Assembly (NCBI GenBank): GCA_963693285.1
Contig: OY848917.1
Span: forward strand, 24,548,745-24,612,744
Reading direction: 5' to 3'
Source: Xestospongia muta
Lineage: Eukaryota > Porifera > Demospongiae > Haplosclerida > Petrosiidae
DNA length: 64,000 nucleotides
Within the stretch, counting starts at the first letter, position 1. Each line of letters opens with the position of its first letter. Of this stretch, positions 20,923 to 32,499 are shown piece after piece. The position numbers were made by a program, and so were the translations under genes. The notes under the pieces were generated by a model that was given only the letters and a program-made list of their open reading frames with translations, searched no databases and was not told the DNA's origin.

Positions 20923-23327
20923 ATGTCAGAGGAACTCTCAAGTTTAGATTGGCTTTCTACTATTAAAACATCATCATCCATCGAAAATCCTACATTAATA
21001 TTTGATGACAGTACAAAATTATGTAAAGGAGAAAGATCTAAAAAATTATCCAACTACCAACAACCTAAACAAACTTGTATCTCATCTTCAAAGGATACTA
21101 CTAGTACTACTACTAAAATAAAGAACACTCATCATCCATTAAGTGTCAGTGAGGTTAAAAGCAGAGTAAATTCAAGCTCATCAAATGACCAGCATTCTCT
21201 CTATATTCGGCCACCTTGTTCATATTCCTGCCTTATTGGTAAGGCTTTTAAAGGTTCAACAGGGTATTTATCTGTCCATGAAATTTATCAATTTGTTGAG
21301 TATGTATCTATTTATACAAGTACTACATTTTATAATTGTGTATAATTGTTTATTGAAGTGTAATTATTGGTTTGTTTCCTATGTTAATTTTATTGTTAGG
21401 CGAGAATATCCATTTTTCAGGACAGGATGGAAAGTATATCTTGTCGTCTGATACTTGTTTTATATAATTATATTATTCTCTAGAATTCTATTCATCATAA
21501 TCTTTCTATGAATCAAAACTTTATGAAATTGTCAAGACAAGATTTATTCCAGCTCGAGATAGGATTTCTTTGGACTTTTAATGCATTTAGACAACATGCT
21601 CTTGAACTTCAAATAGAAAGAGCATTAAAAAGAATGGGTAGACATGTGATTGAAAAAAGCCATCCTAAAGGTTTGTGCATTATCATAATTACATGTACAT
21701 GATGACAGACACTATATATGTATGGTCATATATAAAAAATTAAAAAAAAACAAAGTAAAACAATTACATTAATAATGGACATTGTATTACTGTGATCAAT
21801 AATAGTTTTCTTACTCTATTACCATATAGAACAGTCAAAGAGAGGTAGTACAAATTCAGTACAAGACTGGAGACAGAATTATTGTCAGAAAGAATGTTAG
21901 CTTCTAGTGATCAGTTATTAACAGATGATCCACCAACTCCTCTATCAACACCTGCTATACCAAAAACTATCACTGATCAAACCAGACAAAGACTTGAAAC
22001 ATTAAACTTCATAGGTGGAGTAATGATTGAAATGAAACTGTGAGTTAATAAGAACTACATATACTACAATATTGATTGCATGGACAGAACACAATGAATT
22101 TGTATTCCCTACAGAGAGATGGTGGTCATACCGACACCAGTTCTCTTATTCAGAACAACTGTGATCGCATATATCCAAGGCAAAATAAGTGAAGTTAACA
22201 GGTAACTTATGTTTTGTCTAGTTGATAAAGTGAATTAATGACAGGAATTGTTTTAATAAGTTATTGCTACTTGTATTAACAGAATCATTTCAGGATTATA
22301 ACATCTACCTAAGCTTGTTAAAACTTACAGCCCAGAGCATGTATGAACTCACTTAAAAATTCCACTACCAACAAACAGATTTAGATCATCCTCTCCACTG
22401 TACTTGTGTAATAAGTATTTTCATGGGAAAATTAATGTAACTGTATTCAACTTTGAAATATACACGTGATTATCTATTATATGTGTACATATTCAATGTA
22501 AATTACATAGACATGATCAAATATCTATTCTACTTAATGTTTTCTGGTACATATTATAAGGAAAGATTTATGGCACTGAACTTTTATAAGAGTAGATCCG
22601 ACAGAGTTAGGCATTCATTTACTTCCATTCCCAATTACACTATTGATCAATAATATATGATGAAGAAAATATTGTTAGAAGGAGATGGTCACCTCATTAT
22701 TGATCCAATTAGTCACTATCACACTGACAATTCAACTTCTAGCTCAGACTTTTCCAATTAATGCACACTCACTTGAAACTATGAATGGGTAGAGTCAAAC
22801 TATAAGCTATTGGAGCATTATTCACATACTGAGCAGTATTGTGACAATAGTGACAAACAGCTATCAGCTAAGAAATAAAAAAAACAAACTCAAGTTTTTG
22901 ATTCAAATACAATGTTGGGAGCTATTGAAAATGAACATAAGGTAGCAATATTACCAGATTGCAAATATACATTGGATCAGGGCAATTAACCAAGTGAGAA
23001 AACAAATAATGACATACATTTTGACATTGACAAAGAAGATAGTGAAAGAAGAGGTATAATAATTGTAATACTAATAATGTACAATTGTTGTACTTTAAAT
23101 AATACACTGATTGATATAGATATGCAATCAAATGACAGCATGAACAGTCCTATCCATACTGTTCTCTCTACTAATGAAAACTCACTAGAAATATCACAAG
23201 CTACAGTATCACCTTCTGTCAGCTCTAGCTCATCTTATTACTCACACTATCTGATTGTGTACATCATTATATCTCAGATGACATCAATGAACATGAAGTA
23301 AATGAGCTCTATGTTTTATATATATAA
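20923..23327 (+). pseudogene. Forkhead (FOXN-like) pseudogene, copy 3, full length
   Basis: All eight exons of the intact gene at 45.5 kb can be followed. Exon 1 (20,923-21,299) is open and begins the forkhead domain (PPCSYSCLIGKAFK). Exon 2 has lost nine bases in frame (three residues before GWK). Exon 3 changes the helix-3 DNA-contact sequence from NSIRHNLS to NSIHHNLS. Exon 4 has a one-base deletion after VQD that leads to an early TAG. Exon 7 has an early TAA after NYTIDQ, and the last exon has a two-base insertion (ACTCACACTATC). The forkhead domain alone is still open, so decay may have begun after the DNA-contact change. Confidence 0.85.
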
Positions 23328-24550
23328 TTATAACCTTTATTATTGTTGTCAACTGTAGTCATCATCATTGTCAATACTATATAATAGAATTCTGCACTTC
23401 AAACAATCTGCTTTTTCATATTGGGATACCTCCTTGGAATCTCTTGATTTGAGGAAGTTAACATAATAACCATAGTCATCATTATTATCACTTTTGTAAT
23501 GACCATTAGAACTGTTAAAGACTTCTGCTATCTATATTGAAAAAATGTATTATTTCTATGAAATTAGTAATAATTATAAAATGAATATAGTGAAAAAGAC
23601 CTTTAAAAAAATGGATGGCAAACCTATTTCTTAACCCATCCATGTATATAGACATGTATTACTGTGTTCTGCATGTGTACATAATCAAGGACAAGACTTG
23701 AGTATTATCAGAACTGATAATTAGCAGATTATTTACATCATGATCATATTTATCATACATGCAGTTCATTTACTAGTATCAACTAAAGTGTGTGTTATTT
23801 GTCTACAGATAACTTTAACATCATTGTTAGTCCAGCTTGAGGCTGAGATCTGACTTCACAGTCTGTCAAACAAATACTATTAGCAGGATGTTCATATACA
23901 GTAGCTCCTGTTACAGTATACTGTAGATGTTTCCAGTTGGGTTGGGTTCCTGATTTTGGTTGTATATTAGAATTGGAACCCATCAACTGCATCTTTAATT
24001 GGAATATAAGGTGCATGGAAGAAATTGGAAATAAGAATAGGAATATCCGTCTGTGGCTTCCGTAAATATTAGTGATACTTGAACCAATTTACTGAATTTA
24101 ATACCAGCTGAATTAATAGTCCTTAGTATAATCATTCATGTTTTGGCTAATACATTTTGTCAAATATATAGTTGCTGTGTTTTTAATAGCTTTTATTTAT
24201 TTTGGATAATTAAATGTGTTTTATTGAAGGACAATAAGACTATTAAAACTTAAGACAATATGATATGCATTAGGTTTTAGTAAATATTTTATTTATAGGT
24301 GAATAATGATAATACTTATGTACATGTACTTCAAAACTAAATTATTTTTAGTATATTAATTATACCTTTGTTTTGCTCATAACACCTCATAATTAAGTGG
24401 AAAAATACTGTCCTTGTTCATGGCTCTACTATCTCAGGGGTACTTATGCTGTGATTGTGTAAAATATTATGTACCTTAACAATCTTGATTTTCTAAGTAC
24501 ATCTCAATTACTAAAATACCTAGACATGTGCATTAATATAGTTAGTCTTG
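23328..24550. other. Truncated cassette spacer (unit 3) and junction
   Basis: 23,480-24,050 matches the cassette spacer. About 24,060-24,390 is unlike the other units. About 24,395-24,550 matches 8,250-8,400 again. The EF-hand gene is absent; homology passes at ~24,550 into the dispersed block shared with 30.5 and 33.4 kb. Confidence 0.5.
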
Positions 24551-25370
24551 AAAAGCTTTCTGTCATCGCTAATATGAGGTAGTGATAAGAGTATTGATGA
24601 ATGGATTTTTTACTTCAATAATATGAATTACATTTATTTTAATTAGTTTTGGCAATGTTTGTTTAATTTTAACAATAGAAGAAACAAACATATTTGTATA
24701 CATACATAGCACTTCATCCAAATAGTCTTAAGGCCATCAGAATTGTTTTATATTCCAGATGGATAAAGACAGTAAACAAAGAGTGTTTCTCTTTATTTGA
24801 GGAATTGAAGAAGTGGAACAATTTTAGTTTTTAAATCTAGTACAGATTTGTTCTATATAGTCAGAATGATTTGTTATTGACAATGTACTTGTTTAACAAT
24901 GCCAAACTTTAAAAACACCCACTCACTACTACACAAAACACACATTTCTAATATCATAAGGAACCCTAAGATTAGTTCTTAGTACATCTACATATGTCTG
25001 ACATTTATAACCTATTGGATTATAACCTCCTGTACCTTAAAAGTACAGATTAAGCTCTGTTAAAAATATAGTTGCCTGTGATAGTGATTTCACCCAAATA
25101 ATCTTCTCAAAGTTGAGGATAATTGTTTATATCAATCTCTAGAAAAAGCACTGTATTTGCCATCATTTAGTGATTTAATTCATGAAAAGTCTTTATATGT
25201 CTTTAATAAGTTAAAGTCAATCTTGAAGATAATTTTTTATACGAATCAGAATACAGAAGAAGATAAAATATATATTTTGGAAGCCAACCCTGAATAGTCT
25301 TTTCCATTTTAGAAGTCATAAGTACTGTTACGACTTCATTGCTCACATAGAAATCTGCTATAAACTACAA
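24551..25370. repeat. Older, diverged copy of the 29.7-35.5 kb duplication block
   Basis: Matches 30,480-31,040 and 33,380-33,960, sharing GAAGAAACAAACATATTTG and GGAACCCTAAGATTAGTTC. About 26,200-26,440 resumes the homology (compare 31,070-31,330). The LRAT-like gene is not found in this copy. No gene is seen here. Confidence 0.55.
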
Positions 25371-26069
25371 GACATATGGTTACTCAGTAATAACTGTGTA
25401 ACAATGGGTATATATGATGTATTAAATATAATGCTACAAAGTATTCATGACCAAGTTATGTGTTTAATGTTTAATTCATTACCATTGATTAAAATGGCAA
25501 GGATTCATTATATCCTATGTCTTCGACATACAGTGTAAGTTGTGTTAAAATATGGCTACCAGTGGTAGTGATTTCACCAAGGTAACCATGAGAGTTGTTA
25601 AATGTAGGACTACTGTAACATTAAGTTCTCTGGCTTGTAATCTATTTATAAGTTGATGCATTTTTATAGGCTATTGAAGCCAATAAATGGAGTAAAATAC
25701 AGTTGTCATTAATTTATTTTAGAAAAAATTCATTAATTATGCATAAAATCTGTTAGAGTATGTGTTATGTACATAAATTTTAAATGAATTTGCATGTACA
25801 GTGAATGTATACATTTACCTCCATGATGCATATACAGTTTACCATTTAGACAGAGGTGGTGGAATCTTCATAATAATTTCCAGTGCATCTTGTGAAGCTT
25901 CTCCTCCTCCTCTTAGAATTGTTCCTCATCCTGTTTGTACATCGTTAGGCACATCTAGTGCTATGGCTAATTTTTGACAAAGTTCTAGCAGTTATTCATA
26001 ATTAGTTTATATTCTTCTATTTTTTGCATGACATCATAGTACTAAATTTTTAGTAAAGAGATAGACATT
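25371..26069. other. Unannotated stretch
   Basis: No convincing gene. A short minus-strand open stretch near 25,850-25,960 (EASQDALEIIMKIPPPLSKW) looks protein-like but is too short and interrupted to call. Confidence 0.35.
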
Positions 26070-26226
26070 CTATGGTGCTTCTCCTTGTGCCCAATTATAC
26101 ATTGTACCTGTTGAAAGGAAGAACTCAAAGACTTTCTTATCATATATTTCTTTTTGTTGATTATAAGTACGAGCTGTTATATTCACTCTATCCAAAGAGC
26201 CACTTGGTCGCCAGTATCCAAAGTTG
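26070..26226 (-). pseudogene. Possible orphan coding exon
   Basis: About 50 minus-strand codons without a stop, including FGYWRPSGSLDRVNITAR and ending WAQGEAP before TAG at 26,070-26,072. The composition is more protein-like than the surrounding AT-rich DNA, and it lies inside a segment absent from the other two copies of the block. I do not recognise it. Confidence 0.25.
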
Positions 26227-27010
26227 TTATTACTGGGTATAATAAACGTTTTTGTCTTTTACTATAGCTTGATTTATTTAATAGAGATTTCGTCATAATT
26301 TTCTCATTTTAGATTTCAATGCTATGACAGTGAGTGATTAAAGGTGTTTATTAACACCTGTTAATCGAATGTCACAGTTATTGAAGGTATTTTATTACAG
26401 TCAATGAATTGGTGTCTATTCCCACTTTGTAAAATGAATGTTTTAGTGCCAACTCATCAAAACCAAACTAGTTATAACTATAATTAAGAACATGTTCATA
26501 CAAAGGGCTTCCTTTATATAGTAATAGGCTAGATTTAATAAAAAATACAACTTTGATCATTTAATCTGTCCAGATTAATAGAAAACTTTAGCGTTTTTAC
26601 CATAATTCTGTGTACTTAGCTTCTAGCTTAAAAGTAGATCTTATTCACCTTCATGATATCTTATACACATCTTTTAATTGCTTAAAATATGCCTGAATCT
26701 TCTTTTTCTACAAGTTAATTGCATCACTAAACATCAAGTAAACATTTACACTATGAACATAATTGATCATGTAGTTTTGCAGACCTGTGGTTCTGGGTTC
26801 CATAAAACAATAATCACGTTTGTAAGCATAACAAAACCAAATATATATCCTAAAGTGAGATTTTGATGCACTGTTCAGATTTGTTGCCTTGTGCTAAGGT
26901 GCTCATCAATAACAATTACTTTAAAAACTAGTCAAATTGTTATGTTTCTGTTTCCAACCATTGCTCTTGCTTGAACATATTCTTCAAGAGAAATAACATT
27001 TTTTTGTGAA
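26227..27010. other. Unannotated AT-rich stretch
   Basis: The first ~200 bases match the 31.1-31.3 kb block. The rest shows no gene. Confidence 0.4.
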
Positions 27011-27289
27011 TCATTGTTTCTCGATACTCTTTTCTCTATTTATATTTCTTTTTACTCTTTGAGATAGACTGCCTCCAGAGGCTGATTGGTTGATGGAAAA
27101 CTCTGTTACACTCTGTTCTCTTTTGAAGATCTCAACTATTTCATATTTCTTCTGGTACACCTTGTCTACTACTTTTTTCAACTTGCTATGCCATCCTTCA
27201 ATGTGATTGTTTGTTCTGGCAGATTCTGTCTTAAAGACATTCAACAATGATGGTGGATAGTTCCCACAAACCATGTGCTCTAGCTCCAA
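27011..27289 (-). pseudogene. MULE (Mutator-like) transposase C-terminal fragment
   Basis: A 92-codon minus-strand frame with ESARTNNHIEGWHSKL then KREQSVTEF. This is the pattern (RTNN..EGWH... and ..KEQ..E) at the end of the MULE transposases common in animal genomes. The catalytic DDE part is missing. No terminal inverted repeats could be assigned. Confidence 0.65.
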
Positions 27290-28333
27290 TTAGCAGATAA
27301 GGTCATGTATTTATTCTATATACTGTTGGTAGAACTTTGGCCTTCAAAGCTGTCACAAATTTCATAATACTTTAATGTGTTCTAAAATATTACATGTCCA
27401 TTTTTAAGTTACTTTTTAATGCAATTATTGTAGACAACACAAATGAACATTAAATACAGATAAATAGAATGTACTAATCGAGATAAAACATGTATATATT
27501 TGTATATATATGTATGTACAAAATGTATCAATGTATGTATATGTACATGTACAATAATATAATATGTAAATTGTATGTATATATCTGACTTCATAGTGAA
27601 TGTTTATTATGGTAGGAATTAGTAATACAATCCTACATCTGGTGGGTTGTATTAGAAGACAGAATGAAGTTGCTTCACCTCCACTTATAATTGTTTGTTA
27701 TCTTGTTGTTTACTTTGTTAGTCACATCTAAGTTCTTTAGTCAATTACCTTGTATAGTCATTATGAGTTAAACAATATACTTCCATCATTGTCAATACAT
27801 CATAGGTCATTTCAAATATATATCTGGAATGGATATATCAATGTAACCAAGAGGTACATGTATTTTTATTGATTTTTCTCCAACCAAGTCAAATTGCATA
27901 TAACTTGGAGCTCTCTCTTTATGTTCTCTCTTTATTAATCCATAAGTCAGTAAAGAATGAGACAGGTAGTAGCACTGTGTATGTGAGGATTGCACATTTT
28001 TCTTTTTCTTTCTGTTCTCTTCTTATTCTACTTATATCATGATAACTACGAAACATTTATGACTTGCATATTTGTTTTTAGTAGTTTTATTTTGATCACT
28101 TTAACAAACAAAGTAGTCATTTTACATAGCTCGGAAGTAGTCTCTCTGAGTAACACCATTATATTTGCTTTCAATTAACTTATGAATTGTAATCTGTTCA
28201 TGAGAAATAAAATGGAGCTAGTGAAAATAAAAAACAGCATTAGCCGGAGGTCATCCAAATTTTTAACCATTCCTTTAATTTTTATTGCATTCTCTCACGT
28301 GAGCAGAAGTTACAAGTTGTAGATTGATAGAGT
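27290..28333. other. Unannotated stretch with low-complexity TATG/TACA tract
   Basis: Microsatellite-like TATATG/TACATG sequence at ~27,485-27,585. No gene is seen. Confidence 0.4.
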
Positions 28334-28766
28334 GTTTAGGTAAGGATTTGTATTTGTTGTAATATAAAAAAGAGACAATGATATTCTATATCAGTAATAT
28401 GAAATGAACACAATAAAATAAATATTTTGACATTATGATGCATTGCAAACGCTGGCCCACGACGCAACCTCCCAAGCTTGTTTTGGTTTCGTTTTATGTG
28501 CACTTACGATTTTGCGATCATGATTTTGTGGGGCACGACAATGTATACCTATGAACTCATTAACGTTAACTATGAATATGGTTACCAGCGACGATGAATT
28601 TGAAAGACTTTAAATAATTAAAACTAAAACTGTAGACCTTTTAAGGGACGTATAATAAAAATAGTCCAACTTAAGCAAACTATACTAGAACAACACTACT
28701 AATCATAATAATTTTTATCATATTTAATTTAATAGGGGGTTAAAAAATAAAAATCCTTACCTAAAC
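28334..28766. mobile_element. MITE-like element with 16-bp terminal inverted repeats
   Basis: GTTTAGGTAAGGATTT at 28,334 is repeated inverted as AAATCCTTACCTAAAC ending at 28,766. The interior has a GC- and CpG-richer island (28,440-28,600) that contrasts with the AT-rich flanks. No target-site duplication is evident and no coding sequence is seen. Confidence 0.5.
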
Positions 28767-29424
28767 CCTGTCTTCATTATCTTTTGTTCCTTCTATCTAA
28801 ATTTTAACAGCTTCTTTAGTTCCTCAAGTGCTCCAGACAAGTGTATTTGCATAACTTTCTTCGGCTAATGATTGTTGACTTACTTTGTCGTAGCTATGAT
28901 TAGCTAATTATAAAGGGCAAAACCTAAGACTGTATATATAACAGTTAATACAAAAATGGACATTCATAATTTTATGTATTAATTTTATAAGAAATGGTGG
29001 CATAACATTAAGCTTTTAAAATAAGTGAAATGTAAAAATATGTTACATCAAGAGAAGCCAGATAAATAATAAGTTATAAGCACAAAGTTAAAACACTAGT
29101 TATAAAGTTTTTGGATGTAATAAATCTATATGATCAGTCACAACAAGGGACAGGGGTCAACTCCCTTCTGGATATTGAGATAAGGAAAGAGCTGAGGCTT
29201 CATTTTGTTTCTCTTCAATAGGTGTAAGATTTCAGATACTTCTAATATTAAGTTCTCAATTGTACACTGATCTTGTGAAGGGACAATGTCCTGATCTTTG
29301 GTAGTTTGTTAATACCTTTGCTGTTATGATGTCCATACATGCTTGAATGACCTGAAACCATTTTCTCCAGACTGACCATACACTATACACATAGTATTCT
29401 ACTCAATCTGTTAGGGATGGTTCA
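28767..29424. other. Unannotated stretch
   Basis: AT-rich; I see no gene or clear repeat. Confidence 0.4.
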
Positions 29425-29930
29425 GCAGATACTGGAGGACACTAGTAGCATAGCAATTGGTAGCTGTGTTGGTAATACCAGGAGGCTGTAATACTATTAA
29501 TATAGCACGACTATATTTTTATTCTCATGAATACACGTGTATAGTTTGTGAACGAGTGGATCAGTATTGAACAAAAGAGTTAAAAATTGAAGAATAACCT
29601 TCTCCGACTAATGGCACTCAAAATAAAGATAATGAAGTTGCTATGCTACGACGAGGCCTGTTCTAACTGTTGGCTTAAGTGCTTGGTGCTTCTTGAGCAA
29701 CCACATCATAATCTTAAGAAAATTGTCAACTGTATGAATGGTGCACATCAGGCATGGGACCAAGTACATTTGTAAGGATTTAAGTAAAGTACATATACTT
29801 TTGAAAAATAAGTACAAATACAAGCTCCAATAATGAAGATGTACTTAAGTATAAATACAAGTACTTTTGAAAGTACTTAAGTACAAGTACAAGTACAAAT
29901 GCTTCAACTGATAGATATAATGAATTAGGA
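29425..29930. repeat. Dispersed repeat (hAT-like end motifs)
   Basis: Second full copy of the repeat at 13,371-13,811, ending in multiple AAGTACAAGTACTTTTG motifs. It straddles the left end of the 2.9 kb tandem duplication, and another copy starts unit B at 32,609. Recombination between such copies could have produced the duplication. Confidence 0.6.
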
Positions 29931-31889
29931 TGTGCTTGCTTACTGCTTAGGTACTGATCAAAAGATCCATATGTCAAAGAGTATTCTAATTACTTCTGTG
30001 CACTGAACATATAAGAATGGCAATATGGACATCCCTACATCATAGCCACACAGAAGTACTAGAATATGAAATTTATTTGAATGTTACATGTACACTTTGC
30101 TATGTTGTGAGAATCATCTACTCATTCCATATCTACTTTAGCCATTGTTATTACTACTGTTTGTGGTTGAGATGTTTGTCTATTGCTAACAAGAGCAGAC
30201 TTGATTGGTTTTATAGAGATAATATGGAAAGTTTAATTTCTGTCAATATAATAGACAGTGATTGAATGTGTTAATTAAGTGCTGTCAATACAGTGATGGA
30301 AAGTTTCCATTGCTGTCATTTTAATATGAAAGTGATTGAAAGGGTTAATTAATTGCTGTCAATGTAATATGACGGTGTTGGAAAGTATTTGATTACAGTC
30401 AATGAATTGGTGTCTATATACATGTACTGTAGTCTTGGAAAGATTATATGTCTGTTAGTATAAGATAGTCATGACAGTGTTGATGAATGGATCATTTACT
30501 TCACTAATACAAATTTACTTTAATTTTTGATTAGTTTTTGCATTATTTGTTTTTTTAACAATAGAAGAAACAAACATATTTGTATACATACACAGCACTT
30601 TGTCCAAACAGTGCTAAGACCATCAGATTTGCTTTATATTTATATGGATAAAGACAGTAAGCAAAGTGTTTCTTTTTATTGAGGAATTAAAGAAGTGTAA
30701 CAATTTCAAGTTTTTAAATCTAGTACATATTTGTTTTATATAGACAGTATTATTTTTATTGATATTGTACTTTTTTCACAATAACAAACTTTAAAAACAC
30801 CCATCCACTACTACAAAAAACACACTTTTCTAATATTAAAAGGAACCCTAAGATTAGTTCTCAGTACATCTATGCATATGTCTGACATTTATCAGGAGAC
30901 AGAAAAAGATGACATTTTTTGTAAGCCAAACCCTGAATAGTCTTTTCATTATAGCAATTGTTATAAGTACTATTACTATTTGATTGCTTACATACAAGCC
31001 TGCTTATAAACTACAAGACAGATCTTTTTGTTTGTATCTTTATGTATACTATACAAGAAAGCTTATTATATTCACTCTATCCACAGAATCAATTGTTCAT
31101 GCAGTATCAACTTGGTCTATTATTATTGCTATATATAATAAATATGTTTTGTCTTTTATTAGGATTTGAGAATTTGATTTATTTTATAGAGATTTTAACA
31201 ACATATCTGTGATTTTAGCTGTCATTGTAATAGGATAGTTATTAATGTCGTTGATTAATTGCTCCCAATGTAATATTACAGCGATAGAAAGTCTTTGATT
31301 TTACATTCAATGAATTGGTACATGTACATGTAGTCTTGAAAAGATTGTGTGCCATTGGTATTGTTAGTTATAGTCATGACAGTTTTGTTTAACAGAACTT
31401 AACTTCTATCTATTGTTCCCAATGTAGTAGTATATTATATCAAACTTCAAAAAAGAGCCACTACTCCTCAAATTGCACCTATCCTCTCAACACCTTCTAT
31501 GATATTATCTAACATTTCTAATGTCATGAGGGATGCCAAGAGTAGCTCCCTGTTCCCAATATATTAATCAATATACAATATGTATATATTTGTATATACA
31601 TAATGTATAAATTTATGTGTATTTACATTTTGTATACTATCAGATGAAAATAAATTTCTTTTAGTTTGTACTTATCGTTTCAAGTTGCCAATGATACTCT
31701 TTACTTAGAAAGCTTCCAGCTATAAATTTCAAATGTGTCTTAAGAGTGGTACAAATATTTTTGATTCTTTAACAACCAATGTAATAATTATAATAATCAT
31801 TAATTATTTCTAAAATCACTGAATAAAACTTGAACTAAAAACAAAATTTAAAATTGTCACTAATTAAATGAAAAAGAGCAAATATTGTA

Positions 31890-32456
31890 TTACCAGTTTT
31901 TAATAATATGGAAAAGAACCTCTGCAACTCCATTAATCGCACCTACATCAGCAAGTGTGCTAACACCACTGATCACTTTATCAGTAACAGTTTCAACATC
32001 TACTGGTGCCCCGAGATCTTTAGCAAGAAGCTTACAATACGTTTGACAATTGTTATTAAAAGCTTGATATCCTCCCATATCACGTAAAACAGCGTAAGCT
32101 CGGTCAAAAATGTGATAGCCAGTAGCTTTGATCTTGCCCAAAGGAGACTGTTTTAGTAGTGCTAGCTTCTTAATATCCATTACAACAAAATGCATGACAA
32201 CTTGATAATTGTCTTTGTCTTTTGGTATAATTTTGTACAACTCTATTGTGAAAGCATTTCCAGTGGTTTCTGATTCAAACATGAGTGACCAGTGACCAAA
32301 GGTCGCATTTGAAAGAACATAGACTTGCCATGATGTTTCCTTACCAGGATCAGGATACAAATCATGGTTTTCTACAAAGAATTTATATCTTCGTCTTTGA
32401 AAATCTTCTAGTGACTCTTGATAAGGATCAGCCTTAAAGCTTTTAAGGGATGACAT
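31890..32456 (-). CDS. LRAT/NlpC-like (permuted papain fold) candidate, copy A
   Basis: Intronless, 188 aa. An in-frame ATG lies further upstream (32,534), but I place the start at 32,456. It has AAAATG context, and a TATA box plus initiator lie between the two ATGs, so the upstream residues are probably promoter. An N-terminal beta-rich half carries NATFGHWSLMFE (candidate catalytic His). The C-terminal half carries GYQAFNNNCQTYCKLLAKDLG (candidate catalytic Cys in an Asn-Cys pair at a helix start). A His strand followed by an NC helix is the layout of LRAT, NlpC/P60 and PPPDE proteins, which are acyltransferases, phospholipases or thiol proteases. The last ~18 residues form a hydrophobic helix that could bind membrane. 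Substrate unknown. A paralogue sits at 34,812-35,378 and a truncated relative at 37,213-37,428. Confidence 0.65.
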   Translation of the reverse strand: MSSLKSFKADPYQESLEDFQRRRYKFFVENHDLYPDPGKETSWQVYVLSNATFGHWSLMFESETTGNAFTIELYKIIPKDKDNYQVVMHFVVMDIKKLALLKQSPLGKIKATGYHIFDRAYAVLRDMGGYQAFNNNCQTYCKLLAKDLGAPVDVETVTDKVISGVSTLADVGAINGVAEVLFHIIKNW

Positions 32457-32463
32457 TTTCGTT

Positions 32464-32499
32464 GACTGACCAAAGCAAGAGAATGCTCTGTCTTTTATA
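32464..32499 (-). promoter_or_regulatory. TATA box and initiator of LRAT-like gene A
   Basis: Minus-strand TATAAAAG (32,492-32,499) lies ~30 bases ahead of an initiator-type TCAGTC (32,464-32,469). The ATG follows ~8 bases later, giving a very short 5' UTR. Gene B has the same arrangement with TATAAATA. Inferred from motif and spacing. Confidence 0.55.

Noticed and set aside
29780..29977. Minus-strand frame rich in Leu and Tyr over AAGTACAAGTAC repeats
   Set aside because: Created by the repeat itself; not conserved in frame at 13.7 or 32.7 kb.
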